From Drechslerella dactyloides (taxonomy: Eukaryota; Ascomycota; Orbiliomycetes; Orbiliales; Orbiliaceae): DNA of 64,000 bases. The notes under the pieces are model-generated. The model saw only the letters and a list, made by a program, of their open reading frames with translations, was not told the origin of the DNA and ran no database searches. Shown here in pieces: positions 45,376 through 56,960 of this stretch. A program made the translations under genes and the position numbers. The stretch lies in NCBI GenBank assembly GCA_020064725.1, contig JAGTWJ010000008.1, positions 682,001 through 746,000 on the forward strand, written 5' to 3'. Each line of letters opens with the position of its first letter. The stretch's first letter is position 1.

Positions 45376-45662
45376 GGCGGTTGATACCAAATATGTCAAC
45401 CACGAATTGACAGTAAATCATATACGAGATAGAGATAGTTCGATGCCATTACACGACTTTGAGCTTTAAAATCGTACCTCGATCATGAATGCGACCCCTG
45501 AGCTGCAGCCTGCAAAGCCGTCGGATAAACCGCCCGAAGTGCCGCCCCTTCGCCCATGTTGCAATATCTGCGTTGCGCGAAACCTCCAACCGCAGCTCGC
45601 CAATTCCCATACTGACACACGATCCAATATATCCACCTCCACCATTCCACGCATCACCACCA

Positions 45663-46343
45663 ATGTCGTCGTCCGCGCCCTCCATTCCCGTCATCGCCGT
45701 CATCGGCAAGCAGGTACCCACCTACCCATCCATCCATCTACCTTCTCGCCGCACGCGTCACCGCTAACCCCACACCAGAACAACCCAATCTACATCCACA
45801 ACTCCCGGCTGCCCCTCCCCTCCACGTCGCTCACCACGTCGCTCGACCTGCACCTCCTCCTGCACTCGACGCTCGACGTCTTCGACGCCCGCCTCCCGCA
45901 GAAGACGGCCGACCAGGACTTCGGCCTGCTCTTCGCGATCGATGAGCGGCTGGCGGCGTACGGCTGGATGACGAACACGGGGATCAAGTTTGTCGTTATC
46001 GTCGACCAGGGGTTCAACGGGAGCAGCGGGCTCAGTTCGCGCGGCGGCGGTCTCGGCGGCGCGATCCGCGAGGCGGACCTTAAGCCTGTACGATCACACA
46101 TCTACACTACACCCTCGTCACACAATTGGCTTCATCTCATCGTGACGGGACGGTGTGGAGTTGTGGATGGACGAGTGCTAATTGGGTGACGCGGTACAGG
46201 TCTTCAAGTCGATACACACGGAATACATCAAGCTCATCTCCAACCCCTTCTTCGACCACGAGAGCACCGAGATGGTGAAAAGCAACAAATTCTCCAAAGC
46301 GATAGAAAAGATCGCTGAAACCGGCATCCCGGGCGTCTACTGA
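45663..46343 (+). CDS. TRAPP-associated protein TRAPPC2L/Tca17-like
   Basis: Three exons (45663-45713, 45779-46087, 46200-46343), in phase, 167 aa. The longin-type sedlin fold is visible: a first strand IPVIAVIGKQNNPIYIHN, the helix region SLDLHLLLHSTLDVFDARL, then DFGLLFAIDERLAAYGWMT, the strand TGIKFVVIVDQGF, and the terminal helix FKSIHTEYIKLISNPFFDHE. An insert rich in Gly and Ser (GSSGLSSRGGGLGG) sits before the last helix, longer than in animal homologues. The family assists TRAPP complexes in Rab/Ypt activation at the Golgi. It starts 287 bp from the divergent UstYa-like gene, so the two could share promoter DNA, but a functional link is unlikely. Confidence 0.85.
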
Positions 46344-47602
46344 GCGACCTACTACTAGTACTTCTCAGTACAAAGCTACACCATTACGAACGGCATCGGA
46401 TATCCATGGAAGAGAAGAAGAGAGAGAGCAGCATTCGAGCTTCTACGTCCGGCGGCAGCGGGGTAGCGTGCCGTCTACGTCACTGCCACTGCCACTACGC
46501 TAGACCACCTCTCTCACGCGACCGATGCCATCAACCGGACTAGGAAGCTCCGATTTGCCGCCGCCCGCCGCACGAGACTAGTGACTAACATTCGTACGTC
46601 CCGCGCTTTCTAAGCCGCGACACCTGGCCGCTCGAAGCAGGTGTGCGCGCTGCATCTTCATCGCTAGCCGTCGCCGGCGATCTTTCGGCGGGGTTTTTTA
46701 TATACTATCCTTTCCGAGACTGTTGCTTGTAGTCGAATTTATAACAGGAAGAACCGTTCTCGGATGGTCGCCGGGGTAAGAGAGGGCAAAGACGGTAAGC
46801 GAACGAACAAAGGGTCAGGCGGGCAGGCAGGTGCAGGTACCTTGGCGACAGGCGACGGCAGCCGGGAGGCTGTGCTCGACGGGCGGACAGTACATACTTA
46901 CTTGCCCATCGTGTGCACCATCGTTACACGAGAAGGATTTATTTCAATACAACATCCGAGCAACCCTTGTAAATAAATAAATATAATACAGTACATACGC
47001 CGCACCTCAGAATAAGAAACCCAGTCGTTGCCATATTTGTCAAATCGGATTCAACAGAGCAAGTAGTCTCGGGGACGCTGCAGAGCAAGCATAAATTTAT
47101 AAAAAGACGCAAGCGGTAGTTTATAAAATGTAGTGCAATCAATTTCATTCGTAATCGTTCGTTCATATCTATCGTGACAATTTTCTCGCCGCCAAAACTA
47201 CCAAGGTATCATCATGTAAAAGTACATTAAATTGCAGAAATGAAGTGAAATGAAAAGAGATGAAATGAAGGATGGAAAAAATAAAATGCCTGGGCTGCCA
47301 TGTCTACACTCCAGCAGCGTACGCCCGACCGAAATGTAAATGTAAATGTAGATGACGAAATGAAAGATGAAAGCCAGTCTGACGATGGATCCGATCCTCG
47401 CTGCATCTCGTCAAAGACGTCCGTAAGAGATAAATCTTCCTGGATATAAAAACACACGTCGAAGAAGTAGATGATAAAGCATAGATGCCGGTGAATGTAG
47501 AAAAGAAAAAAAGAAACGAAGCGAACAGGCGGAGAGTGTCGACTCTCCGCTACCGAAATCTAAAACGAGTATACCTCCTTCAAGCAAGTACCTACTTATA
47601 GC
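46344..47602. other. intergenic, no gene recognised
   Basis: Lies between the 3' ends of the TRAPPC2L-like and aminotransferase genes. An orphan TATA-like sequence (TTTTTTATATACTATCC, about 46.69 kb) is followed by no credible coding region. From 47.2 to 47.5 kb the plus strand is purine-rich with GAAATGA and TGTAAA repeats, probably 3' untranslated sequence of the aminotransferase. Confidence 0.5.
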
Positions 47603-49044
47603 TTACTTGGGCAGCACGGGTCCGCGCTCGTTGATGACGACGCCCCATGGGTGGTCGACGACGCCGTACATGATCTCCTTCAACCACACCTTGATCGTAC
47701 CGCCGTAGCGGCCCGCGCGGCTGCCGTCCGGCATGACCATGGGCATGGGCACCTCGATCTCCTTATCCTTATACTGGACGCCGTTAACCGGCGCGATGAA
47801 GAATGCCGTACCGCACGCGAAGGCCTCGAGCAGTCGCCCCTCGTCGTAGGCTTCGATCATGTCTGTGATTGTGAAATTCTCCTCGACGACTTCGACCTTC
47901 TCGAGGTCTTCGCCGCCGGCGCGGGGCTCCGTTGAGCCGATTGCGAGATGCTTACGGGCGAGCTCGAGCACGCTGCGGCGGGTGACGCCGTCGAGGATGA
48001 TGCGGTCGCCGAGCGGGGCGGTGACGAGTTGTGTGGCGCCGGTGGTCTTGTTCTTCCACACGACGAAGAAGTTGGAGGCGCCGGCTTCGGTCACGCGGCC
48101 TTCGGGGCCGAGGAGCCATAGGACCTGGTCGAAGCCGCGCGCGCCAGCGGCACCCTGCGCCTGCAACGTCGGTCCGTCTACGTACAAACATTCGTTAGCG
48201 GTGCTCTCCTTTTTATATGTAGTGGATAGTGAGGATGTGATGGGGATACGTACAGTTGGCGCCGACCTTGGAGGCTCCGTGGCCGCCGTGCCAGGCGCGC
48301 ACGCCCATGTCCTCCGTAGACGCGAGCAGCCGCATCCCCGTCGGCTTATCCAGCGGCGGGAACAGGGCAGCGATAATGAACACCGTGGCCTCGCGCGGCC
48401 GCTGCACGCCCAGCGCCGCACCGGACCCGATGACCGCGGGACGCAGATAGATAAACGTGTTCGGGTCCGGCAGCCATTTCGGCCCATCGATGGCAATGAA
48501 CTCCTTGATCAGCGTCTCCATCTCCTCCGGCGGGATGGAGGGGAGCGCGATGCGCACGCTGCTGAGATTCATCCGCTTGGCGTTGAGGTCCGGTCTGAAG
48601 AGACGCAGCTTGCCGTCGACGCCGCGGTAGGCCTTCATGCCCTCGAAGGCTTCGGTGGCGTAGTGCAGGCAGCTGGCTGTGGGTTCCAGCTGGAAAGGGC
48701 CGTAAGGCGTCAGCTTGGGGTGTTCCCAGCCGTTGGCCTCCGTCCACTTGGCGGTTATCATGTGCTGAATTGTACACGTATATGTTAGCAGTGCACGAGT
48801 TTCATGATAGTAGGATGGATGGTATGCGTACGTCTGTGGTGGAGTTCTGGAGGCGGCGAACGGGGTCGTCGACCGCCGCGACGACCTTGGGGTTCTTGTT
48901 GAACTCATATGTGAGCTTGGAGGCGTCGAGCTGCGGCTTGTGCGAGACGGCGACGTTTGCGAGGTCGCGCTTGATGCCGGCGTTGGTCAAGGCGGTGGCG
49001 GTGGAGGCGGTGGGCAGGGAGACGGGGACGGCAGCCGGCGCCAT
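47603..49044 (-). CDS. branched-chain amino acid aminotransferase (class IV, PLP)
   Basis: Exons 48832-49044, 48254-48764 and 47603-48177, all in phase, 432 aa. Fold type IV transaminase landmarks are complete: PYGPFQLEPTASCLHYATEA followed by FEGMKAYRG, NAKRMNLSS, YLRPAVIGSGAALG, the GGHGASKVGANYGP block holding the catalytic lysine (rebuilt across the second intron), FDQVLWLLGPEGRVTEAGAS, and CGTAFFIAPV near the end. It transfers the amino group between leucine, isoleucine or valine and 2-oxoglutarate, the last step in synthesis and first in breakdown. The N-terminus (about 60 residues) is Ala/Thr/Ser-rich with few acids and may direct it to mitochondria, though it is not strongly basic. 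TATA-like sequence lies about 80 nt upstream (49.13 kb). Confidence 0.92.
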
Positions 49045-50665
49045 TGTTGCTCAATTGATTAATTGATTGTGAGGTATATGTTTGATCGAATTGGCTGATG
49101 TCGCCCTTGGGAAGGATAGCGTGCGTATATATATTTTCCTCGTGAGCGGCGAGCGTCAGGAATGATATTAAGTGGCCGGACGGTGTGGTGAGCGTGAGCG
49201 AGTAAGGTAGACAAAGAGCCTGCGAGACGACCACGTAACGGACAAGTCAGCGAAAAGGAGCTCTAGTCAATACTAACACCGCTGAGAAGGATGTGAGCGT
49301 ATTAATAACCGCTTAGCCCAAGCTAGCGGGCCGGGCTCGCCATCGACGGACGGCGGCATCAATTGCAGCGGCCCAGGTGCGGAATGACGGTGGGCCCGCG
49401 GGTCTGAATCCGAAGCTAAGCTAAGCTTGCGTGGCATGCAATTGCTATCAAGGACCTAGCGGCTCCTGCTGGTATGCCAGCGGAGATCTATGGGGCATTA
49501 TAGCTATACGTATACGGTGTATAGCCTCCTATCGGGTCGGGGAGTAAAATGGTAGAATGGAAAAGCCAGTGAGTGCATGCAGGTGAACATACTTTCTTAG
49601 CGTGCCGTCAACGGGTGGGAGTTGAGTCGGTGTCCGAGCAATCGGGGTACTTTGACCGGTCCAGCAGGATGCAGTTGTAGAATGGAGTTTAGAAAAAAAA
49701 TTATTCGATAAAGGGATTATGATATGATACGAGATGGACCGGAGCAGGTGCGCGAAGAAAGTTTAAATGTGTTTTGGGGGGAGTAGCTAGTACTTAAGTA
49801 CGTAGTGAGGCTGCAGCCGCCTAATATATATGAGTTGGTCGTAGTGCGCAGTGGCATTTTTGCCCGGAGTGCAGGCTGGCGATACGATGTCGGACTAGCT
49901 TGGTTCAAGCTTAAAAGAAAGGCCCTTCGCTCAACGGCCGGCCGGCAAGCAGCAGAGGCAGGCATCAGCATTTTCGGAGATGTAACCTGTCACGCGGACA
50001 GAAAATTACATAGGAGTAGCGAGAATGGGCTGCTTGGATTGGACTTTGACTCGGAATTGGCTTTTTTGGGCCCCCCTGTCGCATCATCGAGGATGCGCCA
50101 GAGCTCATCGCTGCGCAATGAGTTATGTAATGGCAGGACGACAGTCCGACGGTAGCCGCGTGCTGGCCGCCTGCGAGCCTTGCTGGCCTGGCTGCCGGCC
50201 TGGCTGGGAGCGCCCCTGCGTCCGGTCACTCGGCCCCGACGCGTGGCGCTTGGTTTTGCCTGGTCCCCGGGAAGCCTTGGCGAGCGAGCCGGCAGCCGTA
50301 CAATGACCAAAAATACAGGGGCCGGGGAGACGAATCCGCATTAATTGGGAAAAGAGTTTGGAGATTTGGGGAGTTTGACTTATTCGGCTTGGCCGGATGG
50401 GGCTGTTGCATTTTGGGCGGGAATGTGTTGCGCCGCGAGCATCGCCGGTTGACGACAATTTCCTGATTGTCGTCGGCTTCGCTGTTTACTTCTTCTCTTT
50501 TTCTACGTTTCTATTCCATTCCTCTTCTTTTCTCCTCCTCCACACGGCTGTCTGATATCTCCCCATCGACGCGTCTCTCCGCCATCAAAAACATCATCAA
50601 TTGCCCCCTCTGATCTCTTCCTCTCTGCTCTCTTCCTCTGCTCTCTTCCTGATATCACTGCCAGC
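49045..50665. other. divergent intergenic region, no gene recognised
   Basis: Contains the promoters of the minus-strand aminotransferase and the plus-strand gene at 50666. The last about 200 bp before 50666 are C/T-rich, a common leader feature in filamentous fungi. Short frames have no support. Confidence 0.5.
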
Positions 50666-51918
50666 ATGTCTCGCAAGACCCGCAGCCAGGCTGCTAAAGC
50701 TAATCTATCGCCAATGCCGCCTGCCGCTGCCGCTGCCTCCCCGTCGCGCAAGCGCAAGGAGCCGGCCCCGCAGCCCGCCGATGCCGACGCCAATCTGCCC
50801 CCCCGCAAGCGCCTCAAGACCATCAATGCCATCCTCGACAAGGCCGCCCGCGAGAAGGGCCAGTCGCCCCTCCGCCTGCCAGAACCCGCCACCCCGCCCG
50901 CCAAGATTGTCCTGGACCCGGCTGCTGGGCCAACCGCATCCGTCCTCCGCTCGACCGAGAGCGACCATGCCCTCCGCCTCCTCATCGAGGAGAAGATACT
51001 ACAGGACCCAAAGGTGCAGGCGATGCCGGAGCGAACACGCCGGATGGTCGTCACCGTCCGTGCCGAGACCGAGCGCAAGAAGCTCAAGGCCCAGCAGATC
51101 CGCGAGCGGAGAGCCCTCCGCGAGTGGAACGCCTTCAAGCACCGGCTCGAGCGACAGGACCTGCCAGCCGACAAGCACCTGCACGGCCCCGTGATGCCGG
51201 GGACCAAGCGAGTGCGACCTGCTCGCGGCCAACGTGGCCAGCAGCAGAAGCAACAACGACAGCAGCAAGCACAGGAGCAGAACGAGGCCTCCGACGTCGG
51301 TGAGGTCCTCGAGCGGTGGAAGGACTCGGCTGTCGTTGAAGACGCCGGAAAGCTACCCGAGTCGCCGACACTCGGTGTTCGCGTCCCGACCAAGTGGGAC
51401 TCGGAGGGGCCTGCCATGCCTGCAGAGCTACCAGCCATACCGTCCAGCCCGGCTGCTGAGACGGCCGAGGAGCCAACAGCGGCTGCCTCGAAGGATGAGA
51501 AGCCGCGAAAGCGGAAGCTCTTCGGGAGCTTCAAGGGTACGTACATTCTCCCTACTATACTATCCGGTAATCGGAGCTGGATATCGGCTAACGTGTATGA
51601 CTCATAGCACGCATTCGTGCCTGGCAGCAGGAGACGATCGCGAAAAAGATCGAGCGGTACCAGGGGCGCCGCGAGCGAGCTATCAAGCTCAAGGGCGAGA
51701 CGCTCGCAGCAATCGAGCTGCAGCGTCAGCAGGCGGAGCAGAAGAAGGAGAAGAAGCGGGCCCGGAAGGGCGCTGGAGCTGCGGCCCGCAGGCTCCTCGC
51801 CGAGCTGTCCGAAGAGGCAGCGGCGAAGTGCGGTCGTATCAACGCGAAGATCGCAGAGTTGGACGAGGAGCTGGCTGCCCTGGAGGAGTTGGCAGCCAAG
51901 CTCTCCAGGCGCAAGTAG
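50666..51918 (+). CDS. unrecognised basic, Ala-rich coiled-coil protein, probably nuclear
   Basis: Exons 50666-51536 and 51608-51918, joined in phase 1, 393 aa. The N-terminus is basic and disordered with clusters suited to nuclear import (SRKRKEPAP; PPRKRLKTIN). A helical segment spans about 90-170 (LRLLIEEKILQDPKV; ERKKLKAQQIRERRALREWN). A Gln-rich run (QQQKQQRQQQAQEQ) and acidic spacer follow. The second exon is a long charged coiled coil (IERYQGRRERAIKLKGETLA; EQKKEKKRARKGAG; INAKIAELDEELAALEEL). I recognise no catalytic domain. Histone-chaperone or ribosome-biogenesis roles are conceivable but unsupported. It is followed 455 nt later by the OTU gene on the same strand. Confidence 0.65.
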
Positions 51919-52372
51919 CTCCACGTGGAGCTGCTTGCGCCGTCCCGGGGCCGCCTCTCCTGCGTCAACCATCCCTCCCGCCCTCCTTCATTCTCTCTCT
52001 CCGCCGCCGCCCCGGACGCATACGACGAACGCAGGATGTTTCTTTTTTCTTTTGTTTTTTTTTATTACGAATCACGACTTACGATTGACGAGAGCGTTAC
52101 CTTTTCATTTTTTTTTTCTTTCTTTTCTTTTTCTCTTTTTTTTTATATATATATATTGCATCACCGGTACTTGTGTGACGCGAGTCGGCCAGTGTTTGCC
52201 ACCGTCGCGTTGTCGACTCAAAATCCAACGCCTGCTGTGCTCCCCAGCAGGCTTGGGACTCGAATTCTCTCTCCACCACCATTTATCAACTCTCTTCGCT
52301 CCCGCGACATCTCTCCTGCCCGCTTACCCTCACAACTATTCTCTTCCTGCCGAACCCCAGGGAGCACATCCG
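51919..52372. other. intergenic, pyrimidine-rich
   Basis: The sequence holds long T-rich and C/T-rich stretches (about 52.03-52.15 kb) between two plus-strand genes. It comprises the 3' region of one and the promoter and leader of the OTU gene. An uninterrupted frame crosses it by chance. Confidence 0.5.
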
Positions 52373-53464
52373 ATGGACGACCTTCTCGCCGCCCACCGCA
52401 AACAACTGCGCGACCTGCAGTCGGTCATCACGCAGAAGAAGAAGCAGGCGACCAAGAAGTCCCGGCGCGGCATCAACGACGACTGCGATCGCCTAGAACG
52501 AGAGCTCAAGGCCAAGCAGAACGCCGAAATCACAGCTCTGCAGAATGAGTTAGACCCATCCATCACCGAAGACAACCTGGAAGCAGCCAGGCTCGGAGAA
52601 ACTGAAAATAAAACCAAAGCCACGGATGACGAGCTAGCCTCCCAGCTGCAGGATGTCGGACTTCATAACACGGCTTCCACAACAGCAGCAACGCCGACAA
52701 ACCATGAGCGGTTAGCACCTACAACCACAACAGCTGCACCATCCACAACTACCGCCGACAGCAACACCGACCGCAGCGGTGGCAGCAGCAAAAAGCCGAA
52801 CCGTCAAAAGGCCCGCCTCGCTCGCCGCGCCGCACACATCGAAGAAATCACAGCTGAAGCCGCCGCGGAAGCCGCGAACCAGCCGGACCTGCGTGCTGTC
52901 GAAGCCGCGCGCATGAACGAGCTGTTCAAAGAACACAACCTGCTCGAAATCCAGATCGCACCGGACGGACACTGTCTCTACTCCGCATTCGCAGCGGGTC
53001 TCGAGCACGCGGACATCCCACTATCGCCTGATACGGCGCAAGCGCTAGCGGTGACCGAAACGAACACCGACACAACGACAAAAACAGACACGGGAGATCA
53101 ACAGCCGGCAGCGGAGCCGGCAACGGGAAAGCAGAAGCGCAGAGGCTACGCTCTCACCCGCCGGGCAGCGGGCGACTACATTGCCTCGCATGCAGACGAT
53201 TTTATCCCGTTTCTGGAAGAAAATACGACGATTGAAGAGCATGTGAGGAAGGTGACAGAGACGGCAGAGTGGGGTGGGCAGATGGAGTTACTCGCCTTGG
53301 CGAAGCGGTATGGCGTTACCGTGAAGATTGTGCAGGCGCAGGGTGTCGGCGTTACGGCGATGAACGAAGGGGAGGAGGGGAGTAAGGCGGATGTGTGGCT
53401 TGCGTATCATCGGCGGGGGTACGGACTTGGCGAGCACTACAATGCTCTGCGGAAGACGTCTTGA
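52373..53464 (+). CDS. OTU-domain cysteine protease (OTUD6/Otu2-like)
   Basis: A single exon of 363 aa. The frame is open further upstream, but the protein is taken from the ATG at 52373 because homology-like sequence begins there (MDDLLAAHRKQLRDLQSVIT). The N-terminal third is a charged coiled coil (HRKQLRDLQ; KKKQATKKSRRGINDDCDRL), as in the OTUD6/Otu2 group. A Thr/Ala-rich linker follows. The OTU core starts near 190: APDGHCLYSAFAAGLEH supplies the catalytic Asp/Cys (DGHC), RRAAGDYIASHADDFIPFLE the central helices, WGGQMELLALAKRYGVTVKI the ubiquitin-facing strands, and YGLGEHYNAL the catalytic His. It should remove ubiquitin from targets; in yeast Otu2 acts at ribosomes. The loop after the first block carries a Thr/Lys-rich insert. 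Cytosolic. Confidence 0.9.
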   Translation: MDDLLAAHRKQLRDLQSVITQKKKQATKKSRRGINDDCDRLERELKAKQNAEITALQNELDPSITEDNLEAARLGETENKTKATDDELASQLQDVGLHNTASTTAATPTNHERLAPTTTTAAPSTTTADSNTDRSGGSSKKPNRQKARLARRAAHIEEITAEAAAEAANQPDLRAVEAARMNELFKEHNLLEIQIAPDGHCLYSAFAAGLEHADIPLSPDTAQALAVTETNTDTTTKTDTGDQQPAAEPATGKQKRRGYALTRRAAGDYIASHADDFIPFLEENTTIEEHVRKVTETAEWGGQMELLALAKRYGVTVKIVQAQGVGVTAMNEGEEGSKADVWLAYHRRGYGLGEHYNALRKTS

Positions 53465-53920
53465 GGTGTTATGTTGTAGTAATTAGATGGAGTGGATTCG
53501 TACATATACATTGCACGCATGCATTTTCACGGAGTCTGGGTTGCTTTCGGTCTAGACGATATTACGGGTGTATGAAAAGGCTCTCTGCTTGTGTTTAAAC
53601 GTTTGTGGATAGTGGATAACGGATAGATGAGAAGGCGTGAAGATTATCACAACTGCGTGGATAGCACGTGGGCTGGTGGTTTGAACATATCGTACACTGA
53701 CCCTGACATTGTGTACACAATCTATTTCGTCAAGCTGTTCGCCCGCTCGCTCGCTCGCTGTATCATATCAATCTAGAGGACTAGCTCTACCAATGCCTAA
53801 TAATAATTACACGAAAGATACCCATGCATGCCCGCGACTGTCGATGTCCCCGCTGTATCTAAGCCAATATCGTAATCACCCACGCGTGTATGTATGCACT
53901 ACAATTGAACACCGTCCACA
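53465..53920. other. convergent intergenic region
   Basis: The 3' ends of the OTU gene and the minus-strand transporter gene face each other. A GCTC microrepeat lies near 53.75 kb. No gene was seen. Confidence 0.5.
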
Positions 53921-56031
53921 TCACCTCCCCATCAGCCGCATCTGAATCGCCGTCTCGTCCTCCAGCGTGCGCGCCTCGTCTTCATCCAGCACGCTATCCT
54001 CATCGCTACCGCTGCCTTCATCGTCGCTGCCCTTCGCGGCAACGAGCCCGCGCTCCTCGTCGCCGGTCTGCAGTTCCTGCCGCGCCTCGCGACGGGTGAC
54101 GCGCGCGGGGTCCTTGGACGTCTGGTTCTTGCGGACGGCAACCCAGAACGCGGACCCGAGGATCAGGGCGCTGCCGAGGATGCTGGCCCAGGAAGGGAGG
54201 CGGTCCCAGATTAGCTTGTCCCAGAGGAGGGCGAAGACCATCTGCGCGTAGACCTGTACGTTCGTGCGACTCCGCGGTTAGTTGCAGTTTTCATAACGTA
54301 AGATCGAGGATGTAGGGCGTAAGGCATGAATGGAGCCGGGTTTATAATTTAATTTTGGGGAATTGATGCATACCATATGCGTAACCAGCCCCGCTCGCTC
54401 CCTTTGCAGGGCGGCCGTCAGCAGGAACTGCATGATGAAGCCTATTCTCCGCATTATGTTAGCACAACCGCGCATGATATATAAAAATACATAGCAGTGC
54501 ATCACCACCGCCGTCTCAAGCAAGCGAAATGAGGTAAGAAGGAAAGATGGGATGGATGGTTGATTCGTGTACGTACCGCACACCCCGATCCCCGCCAACA
54601 GCGCCCACTGCACGCCGGTCCGCGGCCACCGAAACCCAATCCCCGGAACGACAAGCAGCCCCACGAACGAAACGATAGCGCACCACGCCGAGAAGTAATT
54701 CACCGAAATCAACGGATGCGCCCGCTTCCCAATCCACCGGATCGTCGTAAACGCCGTCGCAGCGCCCAGCACGCCGATAAGCGCGACCAGCACCGCTGTA
54801 ATCCGCTGCGCCGGCGTAACATCACGCAAATTCACCGACAGCCCGTCCGTCTGTTGTGCTGGCGACGGCTCGGACCCGCCGCTGCCGACGCTGCCAGAGT
54901 CCGACGGCGAGGCCGGCGTCGAGAAGAACGCGGTAGGTCGCGCGATAAGTATCACGCCAACGAACGAGATGACGCCTGCGAGGGCCTCGGTTTTCGTGAA
55001 GGGCTCCTTGAGGAGGAGGTAGCAGGCGAAGGCGGCGACGGATGGGGCGAGGAACGTTATCACCGTAGCGTCCGAGATGTCGAGATACGTTAACGAGTAC
55101 TGTAATCGCACACGCCGTTAGCTATATATCGTCCGTGTACTATTGAAGCATATACATAGAACTCGAATATGGATCGATATAACGTACATATAACCCGAAG
55201 ACCTATATAGAGAGCAAGCATGTTAGCACCGTATTATATCCTAAGATTTAGGAGATGAGGGTCATGGTATATACGCACCCCGAAGAAGCCGCCGACGCCA
55301 CGCGCGACGAGCAGCCAGCGCACGGATTTGGGCCCCAGCGGGAAGTCCGGCACCTTTGTCGCCCACATGTACCCGCTGCACAGCACCACCGAAATCGTCT
55401 GTCGCGCGAACAGAATCTGCAGCGCATGCTACCGTGTCACGAAAGCCCCGCCATCAGTACACCATCACCACGTGCAGACATCCGGTTGACTACTCACAAA
55501 CTCCGTCTCGAATCCTGTCTCCAGCAGCCGCGTGATCACTGACATCGTCGACGCGAACACTTGCGCCGTAAGCATAAGCAGTATCCCCGCATTCCGGTGC
55601 ATCAGCACCCTAACCCTCTCCACCACCGACGCATCCGCGTCCATTACAGGCCCATCATCATCGTCGTCGTCATCGTCGTCGTCAAACATCTTGCCATCAA
55701 TCGCATTCCCATCCCGCATCGCCTTCAACTTCTTCAAATCCGGCGGCAGCAGCGGCGACGGCGTGTCCGGCAGAAAGCTAGCATTGGACAGCAGCGACGA
55801 ATTCGACTCGCGGTACTCCTCGTGCTTGTATATCTTCGGCGCCCCCCGCTTCACAGGCGATATGGACCGCTCGCGGAGGCCTGACGCGCTCGGCAGCGGG
55901 AGAGACGACGTCCTGCTCAGCACGGCGGCAATGTCGAGCCTCGGCCCGTCGGCGTCGTCGCCCGGTCGTGGTTTCCGTCCGGGTATCAGGCGCCTGGTCT
56001 TCGGCTCCGCGGACGAGGATCCGGACGCCAT
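53921..56031 (-). CDS. drug/metabolite transporter superfamily (EamA, SLC35G-like) membrane protein, six exons
   Basis: Exons 55498-56031, 55279-55428, 55188-55202, 54577-55099, 54374-54441 and 53921-54253 give 540 aa with all phases agreeing. A cytosolic N-tail of about 140 aa contains a run of ten or more Asp. Two EamA repeats of membrane segments follow: NAGILLMLTAQVFASTMSVI, ISVVLCSGYMW, RWLLVARGVGGFFG joined through a 15-nt exon (VFGLY) to YSLTYLDISDATVITFLAPS, then the second repeat from ITAVLVALIGVLGAATAF through GFIMQFLLTAALQRERAG and VYAQMVFALLWDKLIW to ASILGSALILGSAFWVAV. The C-tail is acidic. The SYLD/ISDAT-like segment and the QRERAG loop are typical of this group. Nucleotide-sugar or small-metabolite transport is possible; the substrate is unknown. 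Confidence 0.87.
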
Positions 56032-56960
56032 AATGTCGCCGCACAGTAGCGTGAGCACTGCACTGCACTGCACCAAGCTATAGCTATCCCCTTCCGCTAG
56101 TCGTATATACGTGCTGCACGAGACGTCCGTCCGTCCGCCTATCGATAGAATGCTTGTTCCGCGTCGTGTGAGAAATATCGAAAGGAGAAGCTGAAAGGAC
56201 AGGCAGGTAATCCGGTCTATAACCCGACCCAGGCGGCCGGGTAATCGTGCGACGGCAATGGTGCAAAACTGGACGGATCTTTGGGAATCTGTCACAGCTC
56301 GGCATGACCTGCCGTGGCAGCTGCAGCTCGCCCGCGGCGGCTAGCCAGACTGATCCTAGCTCCGAATTTGGTCCGCCTCGGGTCTGCCAGCCTCGATACG
56401 GACGCCGGTGGAAAGATCCAACAGCAACGCATTCGCGATGCATCCTTGCGTCTTGGCTCCCCCTGACCGTGCCCTTCGCTCGTTGGTGGAACGTTAGATT
56501 ATTTTTAAACCCATCGAGCGGGTGCGATATCGGTGGAGAAAATCGGTTTTCCGTCGGCTCCAATTCGCAATCTCGGCAAGGGTGTTATAAGAATCTAAAG
56601 ATAAGAAGGATGGATCAGCAATTGGACGCTCTAAGAGAGTCAGAGCAATCAATTGTACTCCGTCGCGCGCTTGCACCGAAGGTAGCATCAATCGTGTCCA
56701 CCCCAATGGGTGGACATCCAAAGCACTTCCTACATATTGCAAAGGCGGTGAGTAAAAAGTAAACTTTTATAGAACCGCAATCACCAAACAATCCCAAACA
56801 AAAGAAAACTGGACCACAAAACCCGAGTAAACGAACAATCCCAATCTCCAAACAGGGTTAAAGCATCCCAATAATAGAGACGACATTAATACTCCAGCAG
56901 CATACGCTCCAAAGCCCAATTGGATGTAAAAGAAACCACAACGTCGACAAAAGCCCAGCT
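56032..56960. other. intergenic, promoter of the EamA gene and 3' region of the secreted gene
   Basis: No credible gene. A 50-codon plus-strand frame (56.61-56.76 kb) lacks support. Confidence 0.5.

Noticed and set aside
46764..46976. A 70-codon plus-strand frame downstream of a TATA-like sequence
   Set aside because: No conserved motif, signal peptide or splice structure. The TATA-like sequence alone is not enough.
50503..51972. 489-codon minus-strand frame opposite the coiled-coil gene
   Set aside because: Leu/Ser/Arg-rich antisense shadow. The plus strand has a coherent spliced charged protein with nuclear-import-like clusters.
51617..52372. Uninterrupted frame leading into the OTU protein from 750 bp upstream
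   Set aside because: The upstream part is out of frame with, and overlaps, the second exon of the preceding gene, then runs through T-rich intergenic DNA. OTU-family sequence begins only at the ATG at 52373.
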